From positions 1-64,000 of the forward strand of contig CBFGUG010000036.1 of assembly GCA_965651905.1 (NCBI GenBank): a stretch of 64,000 nt of DNA, written 5' to 3'. The notes beneath the pieces are model-generated. The model saw nothing but the letters and a program-made list of their open reading frames with translations. It did not search any database and had not been told where the DNA came from. Position numbers and translations under genes: made by a program. Of the stretch, positions 33,432 through 43,061 are shown piece after piece; positions within the stretch are counted from its first letter, which is position 1; the number at the start of each line of letters is the position of its first letter. This DNA comes from SZUA-265 sp965651905. Lineage in GTDB: Bacteria > Myxococcota_A > Polyangia > Polyangiales > Polyangiaceae.

Positions 33432-35708
33432 TCAGCGCACCAGCGCCAGCCGCGGTGCGGCGCCGAATGCGGCGAGGTGACCGCTTTCTTCGGCGACGTA
33501 GACGTCGCAGCGTTCGTCGACTCGGATGAGATCGGGGATCAAGTCGGAGGGTAGGGTGCCGAGCAGTTCGCCGTCGCGGGGGCGCACGACGTGCACTTGT
33601 TGCTGGGGTACGAACAGCGCGCCGCTGCGTAAGACGGGCTCGAGGCGGCGCGGTTGGTCGGCGTCGTTCGAGCTGGAAAATACGTGGTTGAAGCGCACGT
33701 GGCCGTCTGCTGCGGAAAGTCCCAGCAACACGCCGCTGGCGCCGTTGGCGATCACGCAGTCGTCGACGCACAGCCAGGCCGCGGTCGGACCGATCAAACC
33801 AGGAGCCTGCTCCCAAAGCAGTTCGCCCGTGCGGCGATCGAACGCGAGCGCGCCGGAACCTTCTTGATCGAGCGTCGGGACCACGACGGCGTCTTTGGTG
33901 AGCAGCGGCGGGCGACCGCTCACGGGGCGTTCGTCCAGCTCGACTTCCCAGTCGCTTTGGCCACTGCAGGGATTGAAGCGGTGCAGACGAAAGCGTCCGC
34001 CATTGCTGCCGCTGAGGGTGAACGCGCTGTCGTGGTCGACGGCCACGTCGCCCGTGAACGGCAATCGCGCTCGCAAGCTCCACACCACTTCGCCGTCGAT
34101 GGCGTCCAGAGCCACCATCAACGGATCGCCCCCCGAAACCAAGAGCAGTCGTCCCGCTCGGCGAAGGCGATAGTTGCCGGGCCGTTTGGCGGCGTGCCGC
34201 CAGCGCAGCGAACCACAGAGCAGATCGATGCCGCTGACGTGCGAGTCGCCCTCGACCAGCGCGAGGATCTTGGGCAGGCCGGGGCCGTGTAACACGGAGC
34301 CCGCAGCGATGCCCGAAGGCCGCGGGACGACGTTCATCCCGAAGCGCACCTCGCCGTCTTCGAGCTGATGACACTGCAGCTTGCCGTCGGCTTCGATGCG
34401 AACCAGTCCCGCGGGAGTCACCACGCAGGCAGCGGGTTTGGTCGAACGCTTCCAGACCACGTCGCCGCTGCCACGTTTGATACACGCGGTTTCGGCCGCG
34501 CCGCCGACCATCAGATGATCGCCGCACAAGAACGTGGCGCGCAGATCGATTTGCGGGACGCTCGCCACCCAACGCGGCATGAAACGCATCTTCGGGCCCG
34601 TTTCCCACATGCCCACAGTGCGGCGCAGCTTGGGCAAGAAGCGTCGGTAACTGTCGGGGCTCAGGTTGGGGCTCGACTCGTCGTCACCGCTGTCGAGCAC
34701 CTGGCGCATCAGCTGCTCTGCCCGCTGTTGCAGGTCGCGCAGTCGCAAGTTCCGTAGTTGCTCGGGGTCGTGCTCGTGCAGTTGCGAGGTGAGCTGCAGC
34801 GCGAATTGACTCGCGAGCCGTACGAACCCGACCGGACTCATGCGGTGCGTGCGCGCAGCCGCACTGGCGGTTGCGGTGCTGCAGAAGCTCACGTCCAGGC
34901 GAGATTCACCCGGGCCCCGCCGCAGCGTCATGCGCGACGAGCTGAGCAGAATGCGTCGATAGGTTGGGCGAGCGCTCTGCCAGGAGGTGAGGGTACACTC
35001 TGCCAGTCCTAGCAGCCGCTCGGCGTCGAGAAACACTTGAGACGGGCCCGAACTGAGCGCTCCGCCCGTCACGCCCACGGAGAGCCGGCCATCGCTGAGC
35101 AGTGCCAGCATGTCGGCTCGCTCCAGTTGGGCGTTGGACGTCGCTCGGCGTTTTGCGCGGCGCAGTAGTAGTTTCGCGTCGAGCGACAGCCCCTCGACGG
35201 CCGAGCTGAGCTCGATCGTCTGAGAGGTGAGCTCGTCAGCCTTGGGATGAGCGCCCAGGGCTAACAAACCATCGCGTGCCCCATCCAGGCCGATACGCAG
35301 CTGGGCAGGTAGCTCGGCGGCTGTGGTCTTCGCTTGTTCGATCGCCTGCAGCAGTGCTCGGCGGAAGTCGATGATCGATACTCGGCGATCGTGTACGGCG
35401 ACGCTGGTGACGGGTCCCGGGCAGAACACCGAGAGCAGCAGACTGTCGCCGTCACTCACGAGCCCGAGCTCCCAAACTTCACTACCTGCGTGAAGCGGGA
35501 CGCTCGCGCGTTGCCGTTCACTGCCGATGCAGGCGCTGACGGCAAATGTGAGGTCGAGCAAAAAGTCCAGCGCGTGTCCCTCACCGACCCGCGCCGTCAA
35601 ATTGACACCGTCGACGACGATGTCCAACACGCCACTGAGAGCGGCTAGCGGTTTGAGACTCGTGGAGGACTCGGGACGAGGACGAACGACGACGTGCAGC
35701 GCGGTCAT
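33432..35708 (-). CDS. PQQ-type beta-propeller protein, cytoplasmic
   Basis: The 758-residue product starts at ATG 35708 (MTALHVVVRPRPES) with no signal peptide or membrane segment. Residues about 1-330 are of unknown fold. Residues about 365-758 consist of repeated WD/PQQ-like blades, each with a short AxDxxTGxxxW-type turn, for example VALDAIDGEVVWSLR and LAFDRRTGELLWEQAPG. This resembles BamB-like or quinoprotein propellers, but without secretion it is more likely a protein-interaction scaffold. The longer frame upstream to 35882 is not used. It is convergent with the Uma2 gene and divergent from rpoN. Confidence 0.75.
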   Translation of the reverse strand: MTALHVVVRPRPESSTSLKPLAALSGVLDIVVDGVNLTARVGEGHALDFLLDLTFAVSACIGSERQRASVPLHAGSEVWELGLVSDGDSLLLSVFCPGPVTSVAVHDRRVSIIDFRRALLQAIEQAKTTAAELPAQLRIGLDGARDGLLALGAHPKADELTSQTIELSSAVEGLSLDAKLLLRRAKRRATSNAQLERADMLALLSDGRLSVGVTGGALSSGPSQVFLDAERLLGLAECTLTSWQSARPTYRRILLSSSRMTLRRGPGESRLDVSFCSTATASAAARTHRMSPVGFVRLASQFALQLTSQLHEHDPEQLRNLRLRDLQQRAEQLMRQVLDSGDDESSPNLSPDSYRRFLPKLRRTVGMWETGPKMRFMPRWVASVPQIDLRATFLCGDHLMVGGAAETACIKRGSGDVVWKRSTKPAACVVTPAGLVRIEADGKLQCHQLEDGEVRFGMNVVPRPSGIAAGSVLHGPGLPKILALVEGDSHVSGIDLLCGSLRWRHAAKRPGNYRLRRAGRLLLVSGGDPLMVALDAIDGEVVWSLRARLPFTGDVAVDHDSAFTLSGSNGGRFRLHRFNPCSGQSDWEVELDERPVSGRPPLLTKDAVVVPTLDQEGSGALAFDRRTGELLWEQAPGLIGPTAAWLCVDDCVIANGASGVLLGLSAADGHVRFNHVFSSSNDADQPRRLEPVLRSGALFVPQQQVHVVRPRDGELLGTLPSDLIPDLIRVDERCDVYVAEESGHLAAFGAAPRLALVR

Positions 35709-36018
35709 TGAGTGCAATCCTAGGCATTGCCGCCCGTCGATCGGAATTTTCGGCGACAAACGCCGAAGTGTGGACAAGTGTGGGCAATCCGTTCTAGGCG
35801 CGCTCTCGTGGGGCCGTGTCACGAACGCCTCGACGCTGGGTGAGGCGTGGCGTGTCTGCCATCGTCCGGCCGCGGAGTCCACGTCTGTGGTGGTGTTGGC
35901 AGCGAAATTGCGGTGTCTGCGGGCTGAAAGCCGTAGCTAAACGCCTGACAGTGGTACACTCTAGGTTCTCGCTGGGGAGCGCTACACTCCCAGAACCGTT
36001 GGTGATTATCCGCAAGTC
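35709..36018. other. Intergenic region between divergent genes (310 bp)
   Basis: This holds the promoters of the propeller gene and of rpoN. Apart from the hairpin at 35963-35996 near the rpoN start, I see no gene or repeat in it. Confidence 0.4.
35963..35996 (+). promoter_or_regulatory. Hairpin in the rpoN leader
   Basis: The arms ggttct and agaacc enclose a second stem, gggag / ctccc, with a 7-nt loop and a 5-nt bulge. The structure ends 22 bp upstream of the rpoN ATG. It could control initiation of translation or be an operator; either role is inference. Confidence 0.35.
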
Positions 36019-37521
36019 ATGGAACTGAAACAACAACTCAAGCTGTCCCAGCAGCTGGTGATGACTCCCCAGCTGCAACAGGCCATTCGCCTTCTGCAGC
36101 TATCGCGTCTCGAGTTGTTGGATGAGGTTCGCAAAGAGCTCGACGGCAATCCGATCCTAACCGACGAGGATGGCGACGGAGCCAAGGCTCCCCGCGCTGG
36201 CGACAGTCTGCAGCCCGAACCTGGCGAGTCGGAGCGACGGGCGGAGCAGGAAGACCACCGTCAGGACGCCGAGGGCCGTGAAACAGCCAACGCCACCCGT
36301 GAGGTCGACTGGGAAAAGTTCCTCGAGAATCGCAACCAGCAGCAGCCCGATGGTGGCAAGGGGACGGCGGGATACGAAGATCTCCCGCCCATCGAGCAAA
36401 ACCTCACGCGTCCCCGCTCGCTCACAGATCATTTGTTGTGGCAGCTGCAGCTCGGCGAGTTCACCGACGTGGAACGCCTGTTCGGCGAGCTGGTGATCGG
36501 CAATCTGGACGATAACGGCTTCTTGGATTTGGCTGGTGTGGAGCGCCCGGACGGCACGCGCACCCCCGATCTGACCATCGACGACCTGGCTGACGAGGCA
36601 GGTTTACACCGTGACGATGCGCCCATCGTGCTGGAGATGATCCAGAACTTCGATCCGGTCGGCGTGGCGGCGCGCAATCTGCAGGAGTGTCTGCTGATCC
36701 AGGCGAGGATGATCGGGTTCGACGAGATGGAAATGACCATCCTCGAGCGGCACATGACGAACCTGGAGAAGAAGAACTACCAGGCCATCGCTCGCGACTT
36801 GAAGGTGCCCGTCCAAGAGGTTTACGAGGTCGCCAAAGAGATTCAAAAGCTCGAGAGTCGTCCCGCCCGCAACTTCACCGACCAAGACGAGCGCAGCATC
36901 GGCATCACGCCCGACGTTTACGTCGTCAAAGACGGCGACAAGTTCATGGTGGCGGACAACGACCGCGGCATGCAGCGCCTGCACATCAACGAGGCGCTCA
37001 CCCAGAAGCTGCTCAAAGATCCGTCCGCCAAAGAGTTCGTCGGGGAGAAACTCAAGAACGCCCAGTGGCTCATCCGCGCGATCGAACAGCGGCGCAAGAC
37101 GATCATTCGCGTGACCGAGTGCATCGTCGAAAAACAGCGCGAGTTCTTCGAACACGGTGTGGCGCACCTCAAGCCGATGATCTTGCGTGATGTCGCCGAA
37201 GCTGTGAGCATGCACGAGTCGACGATCTCGCGCGTGACCACCAACAAGTACGTGCACACGCCGCAGGGGTTGTTCGAGCTCAAGTACTTCTTCAACTCGA
37301 GCATTCGCCGCCATGCGGACGAAGACATCGCCAGCGAGAGCGTCAAGCAGGCGATCAAACAAATCGTCGACGGGGAGGACAAGAAGCGGCCGTACAGTGA
37401 CCAGGCCATCGTCAAGCTGTTGGCCGAGTCCTCGGGAATAAAGATCGCCCGCCGAACGGTTGCGAAATACCGAGAGATGCTCGGCATTCTCTCCTCTGCC
37501 AAACGCAAGAAACATTTCTGA
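36019..37521 (+). CDS. rpoN: RNA polymerase sigma-54 factor
   Basis: RpoN directs RNA polymerase to -24/-12 promoters and needs an enhancer-binding ATPase. The 500-residue protein has region I (KLSQQLVMTPQLQQAIRLLQ), an acidic region II (about 50-100), the core-binding region (PARNFTDQDERSIGITPDVY) and the C-terminal RpoN box ARRTVAKYREMLGI. Length is typical. It is followed by hpf, ptsN, hprK, rapZ, ptsH and ptsI, the usual order in which sigma-54 is linked to nitrogen-type PTS functions. Confidence 0.97.
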   Translation: MELKQQLKLSQQLVMTPQLQQAIRLLQLSRLELLDEVRKELDGNPILTDEDGDGAKAPRAGDSLQPEPGESERRAEQEDHRQDAEGRETANATREVDWEKFLENRNQQQPDGGKGTAGYEDLPPIEQNLTRPRSLTDHLLWQLQLGEFTDVERLFGELVIGNLDDNGFLDLAGVERPDGTRTPDLTIDDLADEAGLHRDDAPIVLEMIQNFDPVGVAARNLQECLLIQARMIGFDEMEMTILERHMTNLEKKNYQAIARDLKVPVQEVYEVAKEIQKLESRPARNFTDQDERSIGITPDVYVVKDGDKFMVADNDRGMQRLHINEALTQKLLKDPSAKEFVGEKLKNAQWLIRAIEQRRKTIIRVTECIVEKQREFFEHGVAHLKPMILRDVAEAVSMHESTISRVTTNKYVHTPQGLFELKYFFNSSIRRHADEDIASESVKQAIKQIVDGEDKKRPYSDQAIVKLLAESSGIKIARRTVAKYREMLGILSSAKRKKHF

Positions 37522-37647
37522 CGAGCGCACGACCAGCGCTACGCTCCAAAGTCAGCGTGAAACGATACGGGCTTTGCTCGTACCTGCTGGCGCCTGGACG
37601 ATCCTTTCAGCCGCGACCCACTGACCCCAGTTCGAAGGAGAGCACCA

Positions 37648-38004
37648 ATGAACATCAGCATCACGTTCCGTCACCTCGAAGCATCTGAGGCCATCAAAGC
37701 CCATGCCACCGAGCGCGCCAGCAAGCTTCAACGCCTGCTTCGCCAGCCCATGACGGTCAAGGTGACGCTCTCCATCGAACAGAAGCGGGAGCAAGTCGCC
37801 GAGGTGCGACTGTCGAGCGGCAGCGACCACTACGAAGCGCACGAAGCCACCGAGGACATGTACGCATCGATCGACCGCGTCATGGACAAGCTCGAACGAC
37901 AGATCAGCAGCAGCAAAGGCGCTCAGGAGAGCAAGCGCCGCCGCGGCGGCGAAACCGTTCGCGGCGGCATTCCCCTCGACGAAGAGGGGGAGAGCGCAGA
38001 ATAA
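37648..38004 (+). CDS. hpf: Ribosome hibernation promoting factor, short form
   Basis: A 118-residue HPF/RaiA-family protein with an N-terminal beta-alpha domain (NISITFRHLEASEAIKAHA) and the conserved segment ASIDRVMDKLERQI. Short HPF dimerises or inactivates ribosomes in stationary phase. A good Shine-Dalgarno site (GAAGGAG) precedes the ATG. The C-terminal tail of about 30 residues is charged and disordered; the long-form dimerisation domain is absent. Its position after rpoN is conserved in many proteobacteria. Confidence 0.93.
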   Translation: MNISITFRHLEASEAIKAHATERASKLQRLLRQPMTVKVTLSIEQKREQVAEVRLSSGSDHYEAHEATEDMYASIDRVMDKLERQISSSKGAQESKRRRGGETVRGGIPLDEEGESAE

Positions 38005-38092
38005 GCCTGTCGTCACGCCTTTCGTTACACGCCTGGCGCTGCGGTTCGCCCGCCGACATCGTCAGGCGTGTTCGCAAAAAGCGACGTGACCC

Positions 38093-38581
38093 ATGCTCGA
38101 GTCTGGAAAGGAGCGCGCCGTGCTCGTGAGTGACACCCTCGCGCCCGACCGAGTGCTGCTCGTGGAGAGCGAGCGGATCCCCACCAAAGATGCTGCGCTC
38201 GCGGCGCTGGCAAATATGCTCGCCGCGAGCTCGGGCGTGCAAGCAGAGCTACTCGAAGAGAAGCTGAAGGCACGCGAGCGAGTCCAATCCACGGCGATCG
38301 GGCACGGCATCGCGATTCCGCACACTTCGTTCGCAACCCTCGACCGCCAGCTGGCAGCGCTGATCATCGCGCGGGATGGCATCCCGTTCGAGGCGATCGA
38401 TGGTGAGCCCGCGCGAATCATCATGGGCGTGATTGGACCAACCGCGGGCCCGAGCGCGCACCTGCGGTTGCTCGCCCGCGTGTCCCGACTATTCAACAAC
38501 CCCGATACTCGTTCGGCGCTGCTTCGGAGCACGGCCCAGAGCGAGGCGTTGGCGTTGATCGCCGCCGCTGAATCGAGCTGA
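38093..38581 (+). CDS. ptsN: Nitrogen-type PTS EIIA component
   Basis: A 162-residue EIIA(Ntr)-like protein. The phosphorylatable histidine lies in GHGIAIPHTSF near residue 79, and the fold signatures ALAALANML and LRLLARVSRLF are present. It receives phosphate from HPr encoded downstream and acts as a regulatory switch rather than in sugar import. A GTG 27 bases downstream is an alternative start. It ends 14 bp before hprK. Confidence 0.92.
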   Translation: MLESGKERAVLVSDTLAPDRVLLVESERIPTKDAALAALANMLAASSGVQAELLEEKLKARERVQSTAIGHGIAIPHTSFATLDRQLAALIIARDGIPFEAIDGEPARIIMGVIGPTAGPSAHLRLLARVSRLFNNPDTRSALLRSTAQSEALALIAAAESS

Positions 38582-38595
38582 CGGGGAGGCCCAGC

Positions 38596-39759
38596 GTGAG
38601 TAGCTCCGTCACCTCGTCCCCGAGCATCAGCGTTGGGCGTTTGTTGGACGATGAGCGTTTGGGGTTGAGCGTCCGTCTGATCGCTGGTCACGACGGTCTG
38701 ACACGGACGATTCAGCACCCTCGCATCCAAAAGTCCGGGCTGGCCATGGTTGGGCACTTGCACGGGTTGGTGCCGACTCGCGTCCAGATACTAGGGGAAA
38801 CCGAGTTGAGTTTCGTGGAGGCACTCGACGCCACCGCGCGCCAGAGAGCTGCAGAGAGCTTCTTCTCGCTCACACTCTCATGCGTGCTCATCACGAGGGG
38901 AGCAGATCCGCCCACGGAATTCTTGCGCGAGGCAGAGAGAACGTCCACGCCGCTGGCGATTTGTGAGCAGCGCAGCAGCGTGGCGATCGGTGCGCTGCAC
39001 ACCTTGCTCGACGAACGTTTGGCCCCGAGAACGCGCATTCACGGCGTGCTCGTGGACGTGTTCGAAGTGGGCATCTTGCTGCTTGGGCAGAGCGGAATCG
39101 GCAAGAGTGAGGTGGCGCTGGAACTCGTGATGCGGGGGCACAAGTTGGTCGCCGATGACGTGGTGGAATGTGACTACCGCCCGCCCGGGATGTTGTTTGC
39201 CGAACCCGCGCGCTTGTTACGCAATCACATCGAAGTACGGGGGCTCGGCATCTTGAACATTCGCGATCTTTATGGCGTGACCGCGATTCGTCAGAGAAAA
39301 CGTGTCGACATGGTCGTGCGCCTGGAAACGAGCAAGGACGAAACCCGCTACGATCGCTTGGGGCAGCGGGACGATCGCATGGAGATATTGGGCGTGCCGC
39401 TGCGACAGGTCGTGATCCCGGTCCGCCCAGGTCGCAACGTCAGTGACCTGATCGAGATCGCGGCGCGCGACGAGCTGATGCGGCGCGCGGGCCACGACTC
39501 TTCACGCGAGTTTCTGGCGCGGGTCGATCGTGCCGCGGCTGAGTCGACCGAGGACACGTCGGGTCGACGAGGCGTTTACTCCGAGCCCCCACATCCGTCG
39601 GAAAGTAGCGTCCCACCGCCGCTCTCGCAGGGGCGGAGTAGCGCGGGTGCGTCCGTCACGCGTTCGTTACACGACATCTCGCGGGGAACGTCAGAGTCCG
39701 CGGCTAAGCCGCTGAGTGAGCGCGGCGGTAACGCTGACGAAAAATCGGGCGATGGCTGA
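38596..39759 (+). CDS. hprK: HPr kinase/phosphorylase
   Basis: HprK phosphorylates and dephosphorylates Ser46 of HPr. The 387-residue protein starts with GTG 38596 and has Walker A GQSGIGKS near residue 164, RGHKLVADDVVE and the signature EVRGLGILNIRDLYG near residue 213. A Ser/Pro-rich C-terminal tail of about 65 residues (from about 320) is extra compared with Bacillus HprK and is probably disordered. Its presence with an HPr containing AKSVMGVL suggests that Ser phosphorylation of HPr operates here. Confidence 0.93.
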   Translation: MSSSVTSSPSISVGRLLDDERLGLSVRLIAGHDGLTRTIQHPRIQKSGLAMVGHLHGLVPTRVQILGETELSFVEALDATARQRAAESFFSLTLSCVLITRGADPPTEFLREAERTSTPLAICEQRSSVAIGALHTLLDERLAPRTRIHGVLVDVFEVGILLLGQSGIGKSEVALELVMRGHKLVADDVVECDYRPPGMLFAEPARLLRNHIEVRGLGILNIRDLYGVTAIRQRKRVDMVVRLETSKDETRYDRLGQRDDRMEILGVPLRQVVIPVRPGRNVSDLIEIAARDELMRRAGHDSSREFLARVDRAAAESTEDTSGRRGVYSEPPHPSESSVPPPLSQGRSSAGASVTRSLHDISRGTSESAAKPLSERGGNADEKSGDG

Positions 39760-39944
39760 GTCGACGCAGCACGGGCGCTGGCGCTGCCGAGCTGACGCCG
39801 TGAGATACTTGATGGGAGTGGGGCTTCGCGTTTTGACGCGACGTCCGTTACACTCTCGGCAGGGCGCGCGGCGGCTCACGACGTTCGTTCGAATCGGACG
39901 CCAGGCGGGCGGACGCGCGAGTTTTCAGGAGTCGATCGGTCGGC

Positions 39945-40883
39945 ATGAATGAATCACCTGCAGTCGTGGTAGTCGCTGGTCTCAGTGGAGCAGGGCGGAC
40001 CACCGCGCTCTCGGCACTCGAGGACGTAGGCTTCTACTGCGTCGACAACCTACCCCCGAGCGCGTTTGCGCCCACGCTCCAAGCCTGCGCCCAAGACGAG
40101 CTCGTGCGCGTTGCGCTGGGTATCGACGTGCGCGTGCGCGCGTTCTTGGATCCGACCACCAGGGCGATCGAACAGCTGCGTGCGGATCCGAATCGTGCGT
40201 TCACGTTGTTGTACCTCGACGCGTCGGACGCAACACTGCTCGCTCGCTATAGCGCAACCCGACGCCCGCACCCATTGCGGGTCACGGGGGAGGCGGGCGC
40301 CGAGTCGCTCGCGGTCATGGATGGAATCAAGGTCGAGCGAGAGCGCCTGGCGCCGCTGCGTGCGAACGCGTCGTTGGTGATCGATACCAGCGACCTCAAC
40401 GTGCATGAGCTGCGCCGCAAGGTGATCAGTCTGTTTCGCGAGCAGAGCCCGAACGAGGGCATGTTGACGCGGTTCGTGTCGTTTGGCTTCAAGTACTCCA
40501 CGCCCGCCGACGTCGATGTGATGTTCGACGTGCGGTTCGTCGAGAATCCTTACTTCAATTCTGAACTGCGGCCGTTCAGTGGTCTGGACGCGCCAGTGAG
40601 CGAGTTCGTGCTTTCAGTGGAAAGCGCGCGACGTTTCGCGGCGCACGTGCGTGACCTGCTCGCATTTCTGATCCCAGAGTACGAACGCGAGGGCAAGAGT
40701 TACCTCACGGTGGGTTTTGGATGTACGGGCGGGCGGCACCGCTCGGTGGCGCTCGCCGAATGGATCGCCGGGCAGCTCCGCGCATCGGGCACCCAGGTGA
40801 CGGTTTCACACCGCGACATCGAACGCGTCCACACGGAAAGCCTTCAGCATCGGGCCGTGGGTGATGGCCAAGCCAAGTCATGA
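39945..40883 (+). CDS. rapZ: RNase adapter protein / nucleotide-binding protein RapZ
   Basis: A 312-residue RapZ/YvcJ family P-loop protein. The N-terminal Walker A reads GLSGAGRTTA, with Arg in place of the usual Lys, a variant seen in several phyla. The C-terminal RapZ domain has SFGFKYSTPADVDVMFDVRF, NPYFNSELRPFSG and GCTGGRHRSVALAEW. In enterobacteria RapZ controls GlmS via a small RNA; here only the nucleotide- and metabolite-binding role is inferred. Its stop overlaps the start of ptsH by 4 bp. Confidence 0.94.
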   Translation: MNESPAVVVVAGLSGAGRTTALSALEDVGFYCVDNLPPSAFAPTLQACAQDELVRVALGIDVRVRAFLDPTTRAIEQLRADPNRAFTLLYLDASDATLLARYSATRRPHPLRVTGEAGAESLAVMDGIKVERERLAPLRANASLVIDTSDLNVHELRRKVISLFREQSPNEGMLTRFVSFGFKYSTPADVDVMFDVRFVENPYFNSELRPFSGLDAPVSEFVLSVESARRFAAHVRDLLAFLIPEYEREGKSYLTVGFGCTGGRHRSVALAEWIAGQLRASGTQVTVSHRDIERVHTESLQHRAVGDGQAKS

Positions 40884-41227
40884 GCGCTTCCAGCGACCAC
40901 CCTGTTTCCAAAGACCCGGGCCGCGAGCACTCGCCCGACAGGTCGAACGAATCAGCGCATGTCGAGCGTACGTTCGTCGTTCGCAATCGGCGCGGTTTGC
41001 ACGCGCGTGCTGCCGCACTTCTCGTGCAAACGGCGTCGCAGTTCCAAGCCGAGGTCGTGGTTGAGAAAGACGACCAACGCGCGAACGCCAAAAGCGTGAT
41101 GGGCGTGCTGCTGTTGTGTGGCGCGCAGGGCACGAGCATCCGCGTGCAGGCGACGGGCGTTGACGCAGCGGAGGCGGTCGACAGCATCGAGCATTTGTTC
41201 GCCAACCGTTTTCACGAGACGGACTGA
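40880..41227 (+). CDS. ptsH: Phosphocarrier protein HPr with N-terminal extension
   Basis: The 115-residue protein has an HPr domain from about residue 28, with the phosphoryl-accepting His in RRGLHARAAA and the regulatory Ser in NAKSVMGVLL. The 28-residue hydrophilic N-terminal extension is unusual; a later start is possible but no good one is seen. The 4-bp overlap with rapZ and the immediate ptsI downstream show one transcription unit. Confidence 0.93.
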   Translation: MSASSDHPVSKDPGREHSPDRSNESAHVERTFVVRNRRGLHARAAALLVQTASQFQAEVVVEKDDQRANAKSVMGVLLLCGAQGTSIRVQATGVDAAEAVDSIEHLFANRFHETD

Positions 41228-41228
41228 G

Positions 41229-43055
41229 ATGGATAGCGACCGCGACGCCCCGCCAAAAAGCGACGCGACTGGCGCTCAGCACACTACGGAGCAGGAGCTG
41301 CGCGGCATCGCAGGCTCGGGGGGCATCGCGATCGGCAAGCTCGTTTGGATCGGCGCGGGTCAACGCCCGCGACGCAATCGCGCCATTGCCAGTGACGATG
41401 TCGAACCCGAGCTCGAGCGTTTCGTGGAGGCCGTGGCCAAAGCCAAAGCAGATATCGCCGCCTTGTTGGAACGCGCTCGGCTGCGTAAACCAGGCCCCGA
41501 GCGTTCGATTCTCGAGGCCTACACGCTGATGCTGGGTGACGATCTGCTGCGGGAGCGTGTCGAGTGTAGTGTGCGACAGCAGCTGCGCTGCGTGGAGTGG
41601 TGCTTGGATCGGGAGATCCAATCCATGGCGGCGGAGCTGCGGGCGACTACTGACGCCTACCTCAGCGAACGCGGCGCTGACATCGAGTCCGTCGGGCAGC
41701 TGCTACAAGCCGCGCTCAGTGAGGTTCGCCAAGATCCGCCCACAATTACACCCGCCTCGCAGGGCAGCGATCAGGGTGTGCCTACCATCGTGCTCGCGCG
41801 TTCGCTATCACCCGCGCAGATTGCGGCCTTCGATCCCGGTCTCGTCGCGGGCATCGTCACCGAGACGGGCACGGCCACAGCACACACGGCGATCGTCGCT
41901 CGGGCTCTGGGGATCCCAGCCGTGGTGGGCTGTGCTGGCGTCAAGCTCGCCGCGGATCGCCACTGTCAGGGGATCGTCGACGGGACTCGTGGTCGAGTGT
42001 TGTTATCCCCCACACCTGAACGGTTGCAGGAAGCCGAACGCCGCAGCGCTCGCCGACGCCAACGTCACAGCCCGCAGCAAGCAACCCCAGGGAGTCCACG
42101 AAGCGTATGCGGGACTCCCGTCGAGCTGTTTGCCAACACGGAGTTTCCCAGGGAAGTCGATCTCGCCATGCAACAGGGCGCGGGCGGTATCGGTCTTTAC
42201 CGCACCGAGTTCCTGTGCGCCGACTACGGGCGACTCCCGAACGAAGAGGAACAGCTGTGGTTGTACCGCGACGTGCTTCGTCGGGCGGGCGGCGCGCCCG
42301 TCACCTTTCGCACCTTCGACCTGGGGGGCGACAAGGTGTTCGGCTCACAGGTCCGTTCGGGTCCCAACTCCGCTCTAGGACTCAGGGGAATTCGCTGGTC
42401 TCTGCAAAATCCGCACACGCTCCTCGAACAACTGCGCGCGATCACGCTGGCGGCCGTGGGTCACCGCGTCAGTGTGCTGCTGCCCATGGTGAGTTCGGCG
42501 AGCGAGCTGCGCGAGGCACGACGCCTGCAGCTCGAGGCGCACGCTCAACTCCGAGCGCGTGGAGAATCCGTGGGGGAGCCCGTGCCGCTCGGGTGCATGG
42601 TGGAAGTTCCAGCTGCCGCACTGGGTGCTGAGGTTCTGGCAAAAGACGCCGATTTTCTGAGTGTTGGCACCAACGATTTAACGCAGTACGTATGCGCCGC
42701 AGACCGAGGCAACCCACTGTTGGCGGAGCTGGGTGATTCGCTGAGTCCTGCTGTGCTGCGTCTGGTCAAGGGTGTGGTGGATGCGGGCCAGTCTCAGCGT
42801 TGCCCCGTGTCTCTGTGCGGGGCGATGGCCAGCGATCCCGTGGCGGTCATCGCACTGTTGGGGCTTGGGGTGCGCCAACTCAGCCTGGAGGCGTCGGCGC
42901 TCATCGAAGTCGGCGCCGTGATCCAGGCCGTCAGCCTGTCGGAAGCCCAGATCTGCGCCGCACAAGCGCTCTCGCTGGAGTGCGCGGGAGATGTCCGGGA
43001 CCTGGTCAGGGCGCGGTTCACCCGAGCGCTCGCCCACACCTGCGAGGCCGACTGA
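41229..43055 (+). CDS. ptsI: PTS Enzyme I (phosphoenolpyruvate-protein phosphotransferase)
   Basis: A 608-residue Enzyme I that transfers phosphate from PEP to HPr. It begins at ATG 41229, one base after the ptsH stop. The active-site histidine is in GTATAHTAIVARALGIP, where the usual sequence is GGRTSHTAI; PEP-site motifs GLYRTEFLC, GTNDLTQYVCAADR and the catalytic cysteine in SLCGAMASDP are present. There is no GAF domain, so it is PtsI- rather than PtsP-like. No sugar-specific EII permease is in the window. Confidence 0.95.
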   Translation: MDSDRDAPPKSDATGAQHTTEQELRGIAGSGGIAIGKLVWIGAGQRPRRNRAIASDDVEPELERFVEAVAKAKADIAALLERARLRKPGPERSILEAYTLMLGDDLLRERVECSVRQQLRCVEWCLDREIQSMAAELRATTDAYLSERGADIESVGQLLQAALSEVRQDPPTITPASQGSDQGVPTIVLARSLSPAQIAAFDPGLVAGIVTETGTATAHTAIVARALGIPAVVGCAGVKLAADRHCQGIVDGTRGRVLLSPTPERLQEAERRSARRRQRHSPQQATPGSPRSVCGTPVELFANTEFPREVDLAMQQGAGGIGLYRTEFLCADYGRLPNEEEQLWLYRDVLRRAGGAPVTFRTFDLGGDKVFGSQVRSGPNSALGLRGIRWSLQNPHTLLEQLRAITLAAVGHRVSVLLPMVSSASELREARRLQLEAHAQLRARGESVGEPVPLGCMVEVPAAALGAEVLAKDADFLSVGTNDLTQYVCAADRGNPLLAELGDSLSPAVLRLVKGVVDAGQSQRCPVSLCGAMASDPVAVIALLGLGVRQLSLEASALIEVGAVIQAVSLSEAQICAAQALSLECAGDVRDLVRARFTRALAHTCEAD

Positions 43056-43061
43056 GCGGTC

